DNA from: Aeoliella straminimaris
GTDB lineage: Bacteria; Planctomycetota; Planctomycetia; Pirellulales; Lacipirellulaceae
DNA length: 64,000 nt
Assembly (NCBI RefSeq): GCF_024054565.1
Contig: NZ_JAMXLR010000092.1
Coordinates: 1-64,000, forward strand
Direction: 5' to 3'
The notes under the pieces are model-generated. The model saw only the letters and a list, made by a program, of their open reading frames with translations, did no database searches and was not told the DNA's origin. The translations under genes and the position numbers were made by a program. Below are positions 26,236 to 34,123 of this stretch, one piece after another (the first letter of the stretch is position 1; each line of letters starts with the position of its first letter).

Positions 26236-26253
26236 TGCCGATTGGAATCGGCA
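26236..26253. promoter_or_regulatory. Second palindrome near the flgR stop
   Basis: TGCCGATT and AATCGGCA are separated by GG. It lies 21 bases after the regulator stop and about 168 bases upstream of the flgB start site. It may be a second activator site, or a hairpin at the end of the regulator mRNA. There is no T-run behind it. Confidence 0.4.
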
Positions 26254-26273
26254 GTTCTTGCCGCTAGCAACCG

Positions 26274-27662
26274 CTAAGCCACATCCTGCAGGTGTTTCTC
26301 TCGCGGAGCGACTCCATAGCTTCGCAGCTTGCCGCTCAGTGTTCTTAGTCCGATGCCCAGAGCTTCGGCCGTGCGGGCGCGGTGTCCATCGTGACGCTTC
26401 AGCGTGGCGAGGATCACCTGGCGTTCCATCTCGGCCAGCGTGACATCTTGTTCGGTGGTCGGCTCGCAGGGAGCCGGATCGCTGGCGGCAGCCGCACCCA
26501 ACCAGGGGCGAATTAGCGAGGCTGCGATGGTGTCGCCCTCGGCCAGCACGCAGGCCCGCGTCACCACGTTTTGCAGTTCGCGAACGTTGCCTGGCCAGTC
26601 GTACTCCACCAGCACCTGCAGGGCATCGTCGGCAACGCACCGCTCGGGGCCACCCAATCGCTGGTTGGCTTGCGCCAGGAAGTGACGCACCAGTTGCGGC
26701 ACGTCCTCGCAGCGGTGACGCAAAGGAGGTACTTCGATGGGCACAACGTTGAGTCGGTAATACAGGTCCTCTCGAAAGGCTCCGCGTTCGACTTCTTCCT
26801 GCAGGTTGCGGTTGGTGGAAGCCAGCACGCGAACATCGGCTTCGATGCTGGTACTTGCGCCCACCGGTTCGAAGGTTCGTTCCTGCAGCACCCGCAGCAG
26901 CTTTGCCTGCAGTCCCAGGTTGATCTCGGTGATTTCGTCCAGCAGCAGGGTGCCGCCTTGTGCCAGTTCGAAGCGTCCTACGCGATCGGCTTCGGCGCCG
27001 GTGAAAGCCCCCCGGCGATGGCCGAACAGTTCGCTCTCGGTCAGTTGCTCTGACAGTACAGGGCAGTTCAGGCTCACCATCTGCTGGCCCCGCCGTCCGC
27101 TGGCGTCGTGCAGGGCTCGGGCCACCAGTTCCTTGCCGGTGCCACTCTCGCCGCAGATGAGCACGGTTTCGTCGGTTCGCCCAATCAGTGCTACTTGCTT
27201 GCGCAGCGCCTGGATGGCCGGACTGTTGCCGACGATCACGCGTTCGGTTTCGTTGGCGCTGTCATCGTCGGTGGCTTTCACATCACGATGCGCACAGGCA
27301 CTGGCCACGGCGTTCTCAAGTCGTTCGATGTCGAACGGCTTTTCCAGGTAGTCAAACGCGCCGTACCGCATGGCTTCGACGGCCGTCGCGATGCTGGCGT
27401 GTGCTGTGATCATCAGCACTTCGGTCGGCAGTCCGAGGCGAGCGATTTCGCGAATGAACTCCAGCCCGTCCATACCCGGCATCTGCAGATCGGTGATCAC
27501 CACGTCGCAGGCGTGGCTTCGCAGGTAGGCGAGTCCTTCCACGGCACTTGCCGCGGCATGCACCTCGTAGTCCGAAGCGCGCAACGCGGCGGCCACCGAC
27601 TCGCGCGAGCGCGGATGATCGTCGACCACCAGGATACGAGAGGAGGATTTGCCAGAACTCAT
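26274..27662 (-). CDS. flgR: Sigma-54-dependent response regulator, FlgR type
   Basis: The 462-residue protein has an NtrC layout. Receiver domain 8-125: 'ILVVDDHPRSRESVAAAL', phosphoacceptor Asp58 in DVVITDLQMPGMDG, and a Lys in DYLEKPF. AAA+ domain about 143-375: P-loop GESGTGKE 171-178, sigma-54 contact loop GAFTGA 218-223, 'LLLDEITEI' Walker B, 'WPGNVREL'. A C-terminal Fis-type helix-turn-helix follows ('RTAEALGIGLRTLSGKLRSYG'). Its start overlaps the kinase stop by 4 bases (ATGA). Position just before a perfect sigma-54 promoter and flgB points to control of flagellar genes. Confidence 0.88.
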   Translation of the reverse strand: MSSGKSSSRILVVDDHPRSRESVAAALRASDYEVHAAASAVEGLAYLRSHACDVVITDLQMPGMDGLEFIREIARLGLPTEVLMITAHASIATAVEAMRYGAFDYLEKPFDIERLENAVASACAHRDVKATDDDSANETERVIVGNSPAIQALRKQVALIGRTDETVLICGESGTGKELVARALHDASGRRGQQMVSLNCPVLSEQLTESELFGHRRGAFTGAEADRVGRFELAQGGTLLLDEITEINLGLQAKLLRVLQERTFEPVGASTSIEADVRVLASTNRNLQEEVERGAFREDLYYRLNVVPIEVPPLRHRCEDVPQLVRHFLAQANQRLGGPERCVADDALQVLVEYDWPGNVRELQNVVTRACVLAEGDTIAASLIRPWLGAAAASDPAPCEPTTEQDVTLAEMERQVILATLKRHDGHRARTAEALGIGLRTLSGKLRSYGVAPREKHLQDVA

Positions 27663-28564
27663 GCAGCCACCCCCAGAGTGCCACGGCCCAGCCGTGGAAA
27701 TCGCAAGGTGAACGCAGCACCGCCCTCGGGGCAGTTCGACACCGCGACCGACCCGCCATGTGCCTGGGCGATGTGCTCGACGATGGCCAGCCCCAAACCG
27801 GTGCCAGTACCCTTGGTAGTAAAGAACGGCTCGAACAGCTTGCGGCGGAACTGTTCGGGCACGCCGGGGCCGCTGTCTGCAATCTCGAGTTCCAGGGCGT
27901 CCGCCCCTTCGTAGGAGGTGATCACCAGGTCGCCGCCGTCGGGCATGGCGTCCAGGGCGTTGAGCACCAGATTCAGGACGGCGCGGCGGATCATCTCCCG
28001 GTCGCCACTTAAGGCCGAGTTCGGCGGCACGTCGATGTCGACGTCCACGGCCTGTGCTTCGAGCTGCGGGGCGATCGACTCAATCACTTCCTCAACCAGG
28101 GCTCCCACGAGGAAGTCACTGGGCTGGGGCTGACGATGGGCGGTGAAGCTCAGTAGATCGTTCACGGTAGCATCCAGGGATTGGAACCCTGCCTCGACTT
28201 GGGAAAGGGTGTCGAGCGCCCCGGCGTCGCCTTTCAGGCGCCGGCGAAGCAAGCTCAGGTTTAGCGTTACGGGCACCAGGTTGTTTTTCACCTCGTGGGC
28301 CACGTGCGAGGCCATCTGGCCCAGGTCGGCCAGACGATTTTTACGAGCCAGTTCTCGGTTCTTGCGTTCCAGCTCGTCACTCAGCCGCGCCACCTCGGCG
28401 TGCAGCATGGCATGAGTTCTCTCCAATCGTTCGGTCGCGTGATTCCACGCGTCGAGCAACGTTTCCAGGTCCGCATCCGCCGACAGTTCACCGCTGGCAG
28501 GCTCGGTGAACAATCGCAGTTGTGGCGGTTCTTGCGGTGTCGAATTGTCCGTGGGTTTGGTCAT
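27659..28564 (-). CDS. flgS: Cytoplasmic histidine kinase, FlgS type
   Basis: The product is 301 residues from the ATG at 28564. It has no membrane helix. An N-terminal coiled coil (40-80) leads to the phosphoacceptor block 'MASHVAHEVKNNLVPVTLNL' with His90, then N box ('LNLVLNALDAMPDGGDL'), G1 ('IADSGPGVP'), F ('FEPFFTTK') and G2 ('GTGLGLAIVEHIAQAHGG'). Lack of a sensor domain resembles the FlgS kinases that read assembly of the export apparatus in Campylobacter and Helicobacter. It is translationally coupled to the regulator gene. The specific signal is unknown. Confidence 0.82.
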   Translation of the reverse strand: MTKPTDNSTPQEPPQLRLFTEPASGELSADADLETLLDAWNHATERLERTHAMLHAEVARLSDELERKNRELARKNRLADLGQMASHVAHEVKNNLVPVTLNLSLLRRRLKGDAGALDTLSQVEAGFQSLDATVNDLLSFTAHRQPQPSDFLVGALVEEVIESIAPQLEAQAVDVDIDVPPNSALSGDREMIRRAVLNLVLNALDAMPDGGDLVITSYEGADALELEIADSGPGVPEQFRRKLFEPFFTTKGTGTGLGLAIVEHIAQAHGGSVAVSNCPEGGAAFTLRFPRLGRGTLGVAA

Positions 28565-28580
28565 GGCGGTCGAGCTTGTC

Positions 28581-29072
28581 TCAGCGTCCTCCGGTCGACA
28601 GGTCGAGATGCGACGGGGGGGCCGTAGGTGCCGAGATCGGCGCGTGGCTATGGGGTGTACGGTGTTGCGAGTAGGCACTGGCGGCCTGATGGGCCGAGTT
28701 GGCACGACGAAGCTGGGCGGCAACCTGATCGCGGCGCTCGACCATTTTGGCTTCCTGATCACGTTCCAGTTGCATCACTTCGGTAAGCAACTGCTGGCAT
28801 TCGGCTTGTTGGCGTGCACACGCGGCGCGTTCTTCGGCGTTGCGCCAGGTCCGCGACTCAGGATCTTCCGCTTGGAAAGGTCGCAGGTTTCGCTCCACCA
28901 TCTGCAGGGCGGCGATCAGGTGTTGCTTGGCCCCTAGCAATTGCAGCACCGTGGAAGTGGCCTTGGCCTCTACGGCTTGCTGCTGGCGCAGACCAATGTC
29001 GCGAAGCTGCAGCAGCACCTGATGCTTCTTGCGAATGAGTTGAGCCAGGTTGTCGGTGGCGAGGGAAGACAT
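28581..29072 (-). CDS. flgN: FlgN-like flagellar export chaperone
   Basis: This 163-residue protein is helical over 1-125 ('LIRKKHQVLLQLRDIGLRQQQ', 'QLLTEVMQLERDQEAKMVERR'), with a Pro/His/Ser-rich tail. The pattern and length resemble FlgN, the chaperone of hook-filament junction proteins FlgK and FlgL. It precedes the kinase gene by 16 bases. No FlgK or FlgL gene lies in the window. Assignment is by fold and context. Confidence 0.65.
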   Translation of the reverse strand: MSSLATDNLAQLIRKKHQVLLQLRDIGLRQQQAVEAKATSTVLQLLGAKQHLIAALQMVERNLRPFQAEDPESRTWRNAEERAACARQQAECQQLLTEVMQLERDQEAKMVERRDQVAAQLRRANSAHQAASAYSQHRTPHSHAPISAPTAPPSHLDLSTGGR

Positions 29073-29112
29073 CGTTTTTGGATTCGAGTGAAGGGCGGCC
29101 GAGTTCAGGAGG

Positions 29113-31569
29113 TCACCATTTGCGCATTTCGGTCAACATCAGCTCCCATTGGCTGCGTGTGAAGTTCGTAGTGGCCAGGAAGTCGGCGTCCGGCGGTAGT
29201 TGTGCCAACAATTGCAGCGCCTGATCGATGTTCAGCTTCGCTTTCACGGGTTCCTGAAGTCGACGCTGGCAGTTGGCGATCTGGACGAAAGTTTCCAGCA
29301 CGAACGGTTCATTCTGGTACAGGGTCGATACATTGGAGTATTCGTCGATGGCCGCCTTGAAGCGCTCGGGCGAGCGTTCCACGCGGCCCAGATCGAACAG
29401 GGCCGATCCCTTGAACATGTAGCAGTTTCGCAGCATCGCCCGATCGAGCGGGGTGACCGAGTTGCTGTTGGCGATCGAAGTGCGGACTTGTTCGTAGTGG
29501 TGGAGCGCTTGATTCAGATAACCCTGCACATCTCGCGTGCTGCTCTCGCGTTCGTTGGCTGTTTTCGCCTGTTCGAGCTCGGTCAGCGGTTGTTGGGCAG
29601 CTCGACGAAACGACTCGGCAATCAGGTAGTTGGCCAACCGGGCCTTGTCGGGGTCGATGTCGCGTTCGATGGCTTCGGCCAGGCGGTCGATGGCCTCGTC
29701 GAACTCTCCTTCGTCGTGCAGCAACCGCCCCAGCTCAAACAGCGAATTACGCCACTCGGCACTTTGTGGAGTCAAACCGCTGCTATGCAGGTTGGCCAGC
29801 AGCAGTTGCTCGGCATCGCGAGTCCTGCCTTCGTCGCGGTAGGCCTTGGCACAGTCGAGCCGGGCGCTGAATACGGCCGCATCCTGGGGGTGCAGCTCGA
29901 TGCATTCTTCCAGGGCGAAGACGCCTTCAGTGGAATCCCCGCGGGCGAGATGCGCTTGTCCCAGCCGCAGCAGCGCCAGGGCGTTGCGTTGCACTGGTTC
30001 GTAACGCAGGTACTCGTTGAGCATGCGGATCACGCTCGCGTAACTTTGTCCCTCGAGGTAGCAATCGGCGCTACTCCATATGGCCCTCGTGTATTCAGGA
30101 GTGGCAAAGTAGCGTTTGGAAAGCTCTTCGTACTCGACACCCGCTTTGCGCAGGCGGAGTCGCCCGTCTCGCCGCAGGCTGGCCGCGTTGCTGGCCGCGT
30201 CCTGGGCCTGCTGCAGCAGGTAGCGGCCCCAATCGGAGTTGGTCTCGGCCATCAATTCGGTCTGTCGTGGCTTGCCCAGCAAGGCTTCGAGTTGTTCGAC
30301 CAGCGTCATCGCAGCGGGAAAGTCGTCCTGGGCCAGGAAGTCGCTATGGGCTGCGAGCATTCGTTGGCGGAGTTCGGGCAGAGGCAGGTACTGATTGCGA
30401 TAGGCACTCGGCGTGTCGAGCACCGACAGGCTGCGGCGATAGGCGGTCAGTGCTTGAACGTTGTCTCGCTTCTGCTCTCGATACAGGTCGCCCTCCACTA
30501 CCGAGGCCGCGATGCCGGCTGAAGTGGCATTGAAGAGCTTGCGAACCCGTTCGAATTGTCGAATGGCATGGTTCGTGTCCCCCACGAGGCCGTGGGCCAC
30601 GCCGGCCAGATACATCGCTTCTTCGGCCGACGGATCGGCGGGCGAGATGGCTTTGAGCTTTTGGATCGAAGCGCGCACGGCGTCGATCAGATGGGTGGGG
30701 CCGGAATCGTCGCCCATTTGTTTTCCCAACTGGCGACGGAGTTCGTCGATGTCGATTCGGCCGGTGGCGATTGCCACTTGGCTGTCGGTGATTTCGTCGT
30801 CCGGTATCGCTTGCAGGGTGGCGCGGGCTTCGTTGAAGCGGGCCAGTTTGGCCAAGGCGTTCACGCGGTCCAGCAGCGCCTCGACGCGCGCTTCGCCCGT
30901 CAACTCGACGTCTTCCAACGCTGTATCAAGATGCTCCAGTGCTTTGATGTACTCGGGTGGGTCGGCCAGCATGTAGGCCGATGCCAGCGTGAGATGCAGA
31001 CTCGAATGATCGGCCCCCTCGATCTTCAGCGATTCTTCGAGCACTTCGAGGCCGGCCGGGTTGTCGCCACTCTCGATGAGCGCGCGTCCCAACAGCGCAC
31101 TGCCTTGTTGCTCGCGCCCGAGGGGAAATCCTGCGGACTTGGCTTCCTGCAAGTACTTGGCCGCAATCATGAACTGGCTTTGTCGCAGTACCGGCGACCA
31201 TTGTTGCTCTGCCTCGGCGGCCTTCACCGCGCCCATTACGAAGAGCGGTCCGCCAAGTTCATCCGCACCCAGGGTGCCCGATTCGGTCAGCTGCACCACG
31301 TTCAGGCGGGCTTCTTCGTACTCGCCGGAGTCGTAGGCTTCCAAGGCCTGTTCCAGCGTGGGAATGCTGGAAGAAACGGTCAGGGCCGCCAGGTACAGCC
31401 AGGTGGCCACGGTAGCCACCACCAGTGTGAGCAAACCGGCCGATACGCACGCCGTGCGCAGGCGATTGGCGCTTGCCCAATCGCGGACGGCATGAAGCCG
31501 ATCGGCGAGCGAGGGTCGCCCAGTCGGCGCCGGTTCGTTGCTCGGTTTGTTGGTGTTGTCGTCTGCCAC
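29113..31569 (-). CDS. Large membrane-anchored TPR protein of unknown function
   Basis: The 818-residue product starts with GTG (AGGA 8 bases before). A short basic region leads to one membrane helix (about 39-64, 'LLTLVVATVATWLYLAAL'), and the rest is TPR-like helical repeats, with blocks such as 'LLGRALIESGDNPAGLEVLEESL', 'LLRLGQAHLARGDSTEGVFALEECIELHPQDA' (a longer repeat, given only as a start and end), and 'LFELGRLLHDEGEFDEAIDRLAEAIE'. The repeats face the periplasm if the N-terminus is inside. It precedes flgN by 40 bases on the same strand, suggesting a link with flagellar assembly or the signal read by the kinase. I do not recognise a named family. Confidence 0.75.
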   Translation of the reverse strand: MADDNTNKPSNEPAPTGRPSLADRLHAVRDWASANRLRTACVSAGLLTLVVATVATWLYLAALTVSSSIPTLEQALEAYDSGEYEEARLNVVQLTESGTLGADELGGPLFVMGAVKAAEAEQQWSPVLRQSQFMIAAKYLQEAKSAGFPLGREQQGSALLGRALIESGDNPAGLEVLEESLKIEGADHSSLHLTLASAYMLADPPEYIKALEHLDTALEDVELTGEARVEALLDRVNALAKLARFNEARATLQAIPDDEITDSQVAIATGRIDIDELRRQLGKQMGDDSGPTHLIDAVRASIQKLKAISPADPSAEEAMYLAGVAHGLVGDTNHAIRQFERVRKLFNATSAGIAASVVEGDLYREQKRDNVQALTAYRRSLSVLDTPSAYRNQYLPLPELRQRMLAAHSDFLAQDDFPAAMTLVEQLEALLGKPRQTELMAETNSDWGRYLLQQAQDAASNAASLRRDGRLRLRKAGVEYEELSKRYFATPEYTRAIWSSADCYLEGQSYASVIRMLNEYLRYEPVQRNALALLRLGQAHLARGDSTEGVFALEECIELHPQDAAVFSARLDCAKAYRDEGRTRDAEQLLLANLHSSGLTPQSAEWRNSLFELGRLLHDEGEFDEAIDRLAEAIERDIDPDKARLANYLIAESFRRAAQQPLTELEQAKTANERESSTRDVQGYLNQALHHYEQVRTSIANSNSVTPLDRAMLRNCYMFKGSALFDLGRVERSPERFKAAIDEYSNVSTLYQNEPFVLETFVQIANCQRRLQEPVKAKLNIDQALQLLAQLPPDADFLATTNFTRSQWELMLTEMRKW

Positions 31570-31722
31570 GTTGCCATCCTTGGCTCAGGTAGAACGGCAG
31601 ACGCGAGCCGGTGGCGGACCGGTACTCGCGCAAGTTCGTCCACGCGGCTTCTACAAGACTCGCCCATTAGCGTCAATGCAAACTGGACGCTAGCGTCGAA
31701 AGAGGGAAGGGGCGATGCGCGC

Positions 31723-31761
31723 AAAAAAAGAGCCACACGCTGTAGTACGGCGGTGGCTCTT
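31723..31761 (-). terminator. Intrinsic terminator of the hydrolase gene
   Basis: On the minus strand a stem AAGAGCCAC/GTGGCTCTT is followed by seven T. It lies 14 bases beyond the stop of the gene at 31776-32522 and separates it from the flagellar transcript. Confidence 0.88.
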
Positions 31762-31775
31762 GGGGCGTAGAATAA

Positions 31776-32522
31776 TTAGCAGCCGCATACCTGATCCATG
31801 ATCCAGCGGTTGACATCTGCTAGCATGCAGGTGGTCAGGTCGTCGCCGCCGGGATACTGCCGCAGCGAAACGCCACAGCCCGCGGTGTGCAGCATTCGCA
31901 GGTCGCTGCAGACGGTCGGCTCGGGATATCCTTCGAATTCGCGTGAAGAGGCAACGAAAAACGGCATCGAACGAAGCCGATTTACATTCCGCAGCACGCT
32001 GTGCCGCCGCGGCAGACGGCCATTGATTGAGGCCACGCCGGCGAATTGCTCGGGCGACTGCATGCCGAGCCGCATGGCCATGGTGCCTCCTTCGCCGTGA
32101 CCAACCAGGTAAACTCGGTCGGCGTTGATATTGAACTGCGCTTGCGCCAGTTGCACCGCTTCGCATACGGCATTGTCCGCCGCGCTGATCCCGCCGGGTT
32201 GCTGCACCCAGCGATAGCCGCGCGAAGAGTGATGGCTTTCATGCGATCCGCGGGGGGCAACGGCCACAAAGTTTTGCGTACTCAGGTGCTGCATGATCTG
32301 CGGCAGGTGGCGTTCATTGCCACCGGCTTCGTGCATCCAGACCACCAGCGGATAGGCGTAGCCCGCTTCGTAGTTGAGTGGCAGGAAAGTCGCGACCGGG
32401 GCTTCGAAGGCCGATCGCACCCGAGACTTGATCAAGGTGGTCCCGAGACCGCTTTCCGGCGGTGTGGGGACAATTTTATTCCAGGGATGTTTGCTTGCAG
32501 CGTGACCGGCAAGGCGATGCAT
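31776..32522 (-). CDS. Carboxylesterase-like alpha/beta-hydrolase fold protein, active site degenerate
   Basis: From ATG 32522 (MHRLAGHAASKH) the protein has 248 residues. The fold follows phospholipase/carboxylesterases: 'AYPLVVWMHEAGGNERHLPQ' (oxyanion strand), 'FVAVAPRGSHESHH', 'DRVYLVGHGEGGTMAMRLG', 'QFAGVASINGRLPRR'. The nucleophile elbow reads G-H-G-E-G, with Gly143 where Ser is expected. The region that should hold the acid reads 'VASSREFEGYPE' and the expected His is Asp in 'YPGGDDL'. All three triad positions seem changed, so it is probably not an ordinary esterase. A terminator follows. The start could lie 25 codons upstream. Confidence 0.75.
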   Translation of the reverse strand: MHRLAGHAASKHPWNKIVPTPPESGLGTTLIKSRVRSAFEAPVATFLPLNYEAGYAYPLVVWMHEAGGNERHLPQIMQHLSTQNFVAVAPRGSHESHHSSRGYRWVQQPGGISAADNAVCEAVQLAQAQFNINADRVYLVGHGEGGTMAMRLGMQSPEQFAGVASINGRLPRRHSVLRNVNRLRSMPFFVASSREFEGYPEPTVCSDLRMLHTAGCGVSLRQYPGGDDLTTCMLADVNRWIMDQVCGC

Positions 32523-32913
32523 GATAGAGATTCTCGACGGTGCTAATGGGGGAAAGCAACACGCGATAAACGTGTGTGGGGATCGCACACCAGCCATGCT
32601 CGCTCCCAGTAGGGCAGATTGGGAAGCGATGCTTCACCCTTCGCAAAACTGGGGAAGCAGCTGTGTGGCGACACACATGATAGGTTGGCTAATTGTGGGT
32701 TCGATCCTCTCGTCCAGTCCTCCACAGGCCTGGTGCTTTAGTCCCACCGCCTCGAATGCAAAATGGTTGCTTCGGTCGAGCAAGATGATCGGTCCACAAG
32801 CAAAGCCATCTTGCACGACGTACACGACTCTAATCGAACTGCCCACATAGTGTCAACGCCGGCTCGAAAGTCGCATTGCTAGCAGGCGTTTCGAGCGGCT
32901 GCGGCACGCGATA
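32523..32913. other. Gene-free stretch between hydrolase and mdh
   Basis: There is no convincing coding sequence. Both flanking genes are on the minus strand, so it holds the promoter of the hydrolase gene and the 3' end of mdh. It includes a small hairpin TGTGT-GGCG-ACACA near 32663 and a tRNA-like GGTTCGATCC at 32698-32707 without a matching acceptor stem. Confidence 0.45.
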
Positions 32914-33855
32914 TCAGACCAACTTGGCCATCGCGCTGACCAGTTCTTTCACCGCGGCTACACTGTTTTGGAACGCGGCCGATTCCGAATCGGTCAATTT
33001 CAATTCGACAATGCGCTCCACGCCACCAGTGCCAAGCACGACCGGTACACCTACGTAGTAGCCGCCGACGCCATACTCCTTGTCGCAGTAGGCTGCACAG
33101 GGGAGCAGACGCTTCTTGTCGCGAACGATGGCTTCGACCATTTGGGCCGTAGCACCGGCCGGAGCGTAATAGGCACTGCCGGTCTTCAACAAACCAACAA
33201 TCTCGGCACCACCTTTGCGGGTGCGGTCGACAATCTCTTCCAGCCGTGCCGGCTCGATGAGTTGAGTGACCGGAATGCCACCAACCGTGGTGCAACTGGG
33301 CAGTGGGACCATCGTGTCGCCGTGACCACCCATCAGCAGGGCACAAATGTCTTCGACGCTGACACCCAGCTCCATGGCCAGGAATGTGCGGTAGCGAGCG
33401 GTATCCAGTACACCAGCTTGACCAATCACGCGCTGCGGTGGGAAGCCTGTCACCTGCAGGGCACGTTGCACCATGGCGTCCAGCGGGTTGCTCACCACGA
33501 TGATCACGGCCTCGGGGCTGGTGGTCTTCACCTCCTCGCACACGGCCGTCATGATTTTGGCGTTGGTTGCTAGCAGATCGTCGCGGCTCATGCCTGGCTT
33601 GCGAGGCAGGCCAGCGGTGATCACCACCACGTCGCTACCGGCCGTTTCGGCGTAATCGCTGGTCCCGATCACGGTGGAGTCGAAACCAAAAATGGGCGAC
33701 GACTGCATCAGGTCCAGGGCCTTGCCCTTGGGCATATCGCCTGCTTGGGGAATATCGAGCAGAACAATGTCGCCTAGTTCGGCTGCAGCGCACCAATGTG
33801 CACAAGTGGCGCCCACGTTTCCTGCTCCGACAATCGTGATCTTCGCTCGACGCAT
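32914..33855 (-). CDS. mdh: Malate dehydrogenase
   Basis: The 313-residue enzyme of the TCA cycle oxidises malate to oxaloacetate with NAD. It has the Rossmann motif G10-x-G-x-x-G ('IVGAGNVGATCAHW'), active loop 'ITAGLPRKPGMSRDDLL' with the substrate arginines (R85, R91), 'VSNPLDAMVQRAL', catalytic pair Asp151 and His178 ('GGHGDTMVPL'). It is the lactate-dehydrogenase-like type. GGAGG lies ahead of the ATG. It diverges from flhA with 268 bases between the two starts, so both promoters must be there. Confidence 0.97.
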   Translation of the reverse strand: MRRAKITIVGAGNVGATCAHWCAAAELGDIVLLDIPQAGDMPKGKALDLMQSSPIFGFDSTVIGTSDYAETAGSDVVVITAGLPRKPGMSRDDLLATNAKIMTAVCEEVKTTSPEAVIIVVSNPLDAMVQRALQVTGFPPQRVIGQAGVLDTARYRTFLAMELGVSVEDICALLMGGHGDTMVPLPSCTTVGGIPVTQLIEPARLEEIVDRTRKGGAEIVGLLKTGSAYYAPAGATAQMVEAIVRDKKRLLPCAAYCDKEYGVGGYYVGVPVVLGTGGVERIVELKLTDSESAAFQNSVAAVKELVSAMAKLV

Positions 33856-34123
33856 TTGCCCTATCCTCCAACTCCCTGAAACTCGAACTGCTGGCTAGCA
33901 ATGGCTGCTTGCCGATCTACAAGTGAGTATCTGCGCCAGCGGCCCACCCTGCAAGTAGCCTCTCTGACCCGCGAAATATATACGCGCACTCGATGTGCAG
34001 CTCCGCACACGATGCCAATCAGGCCGATCTGGACACACGGCTGGCGATTCACTAACGTCTGCCGCCTTGCTGATGGCATTTCTCGCCGTCAGCCAGTGCG
34101 TACGCAATCATCGACATCCGTTC

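Noticed and set aside
26056..26640. Longer FlgB start
   Set aside because: It would cross the sigma-54 promoter and the end of the flgR gene; the ATG at 26055 has a good ribosome site.
32698..32707. GGTTCGATCC resembling a tRNA T-loop
   Set aside because: The T-stem does not pair well, no acceptor stem or anticodon arm fits upstream, and no CCA stands at the right place.
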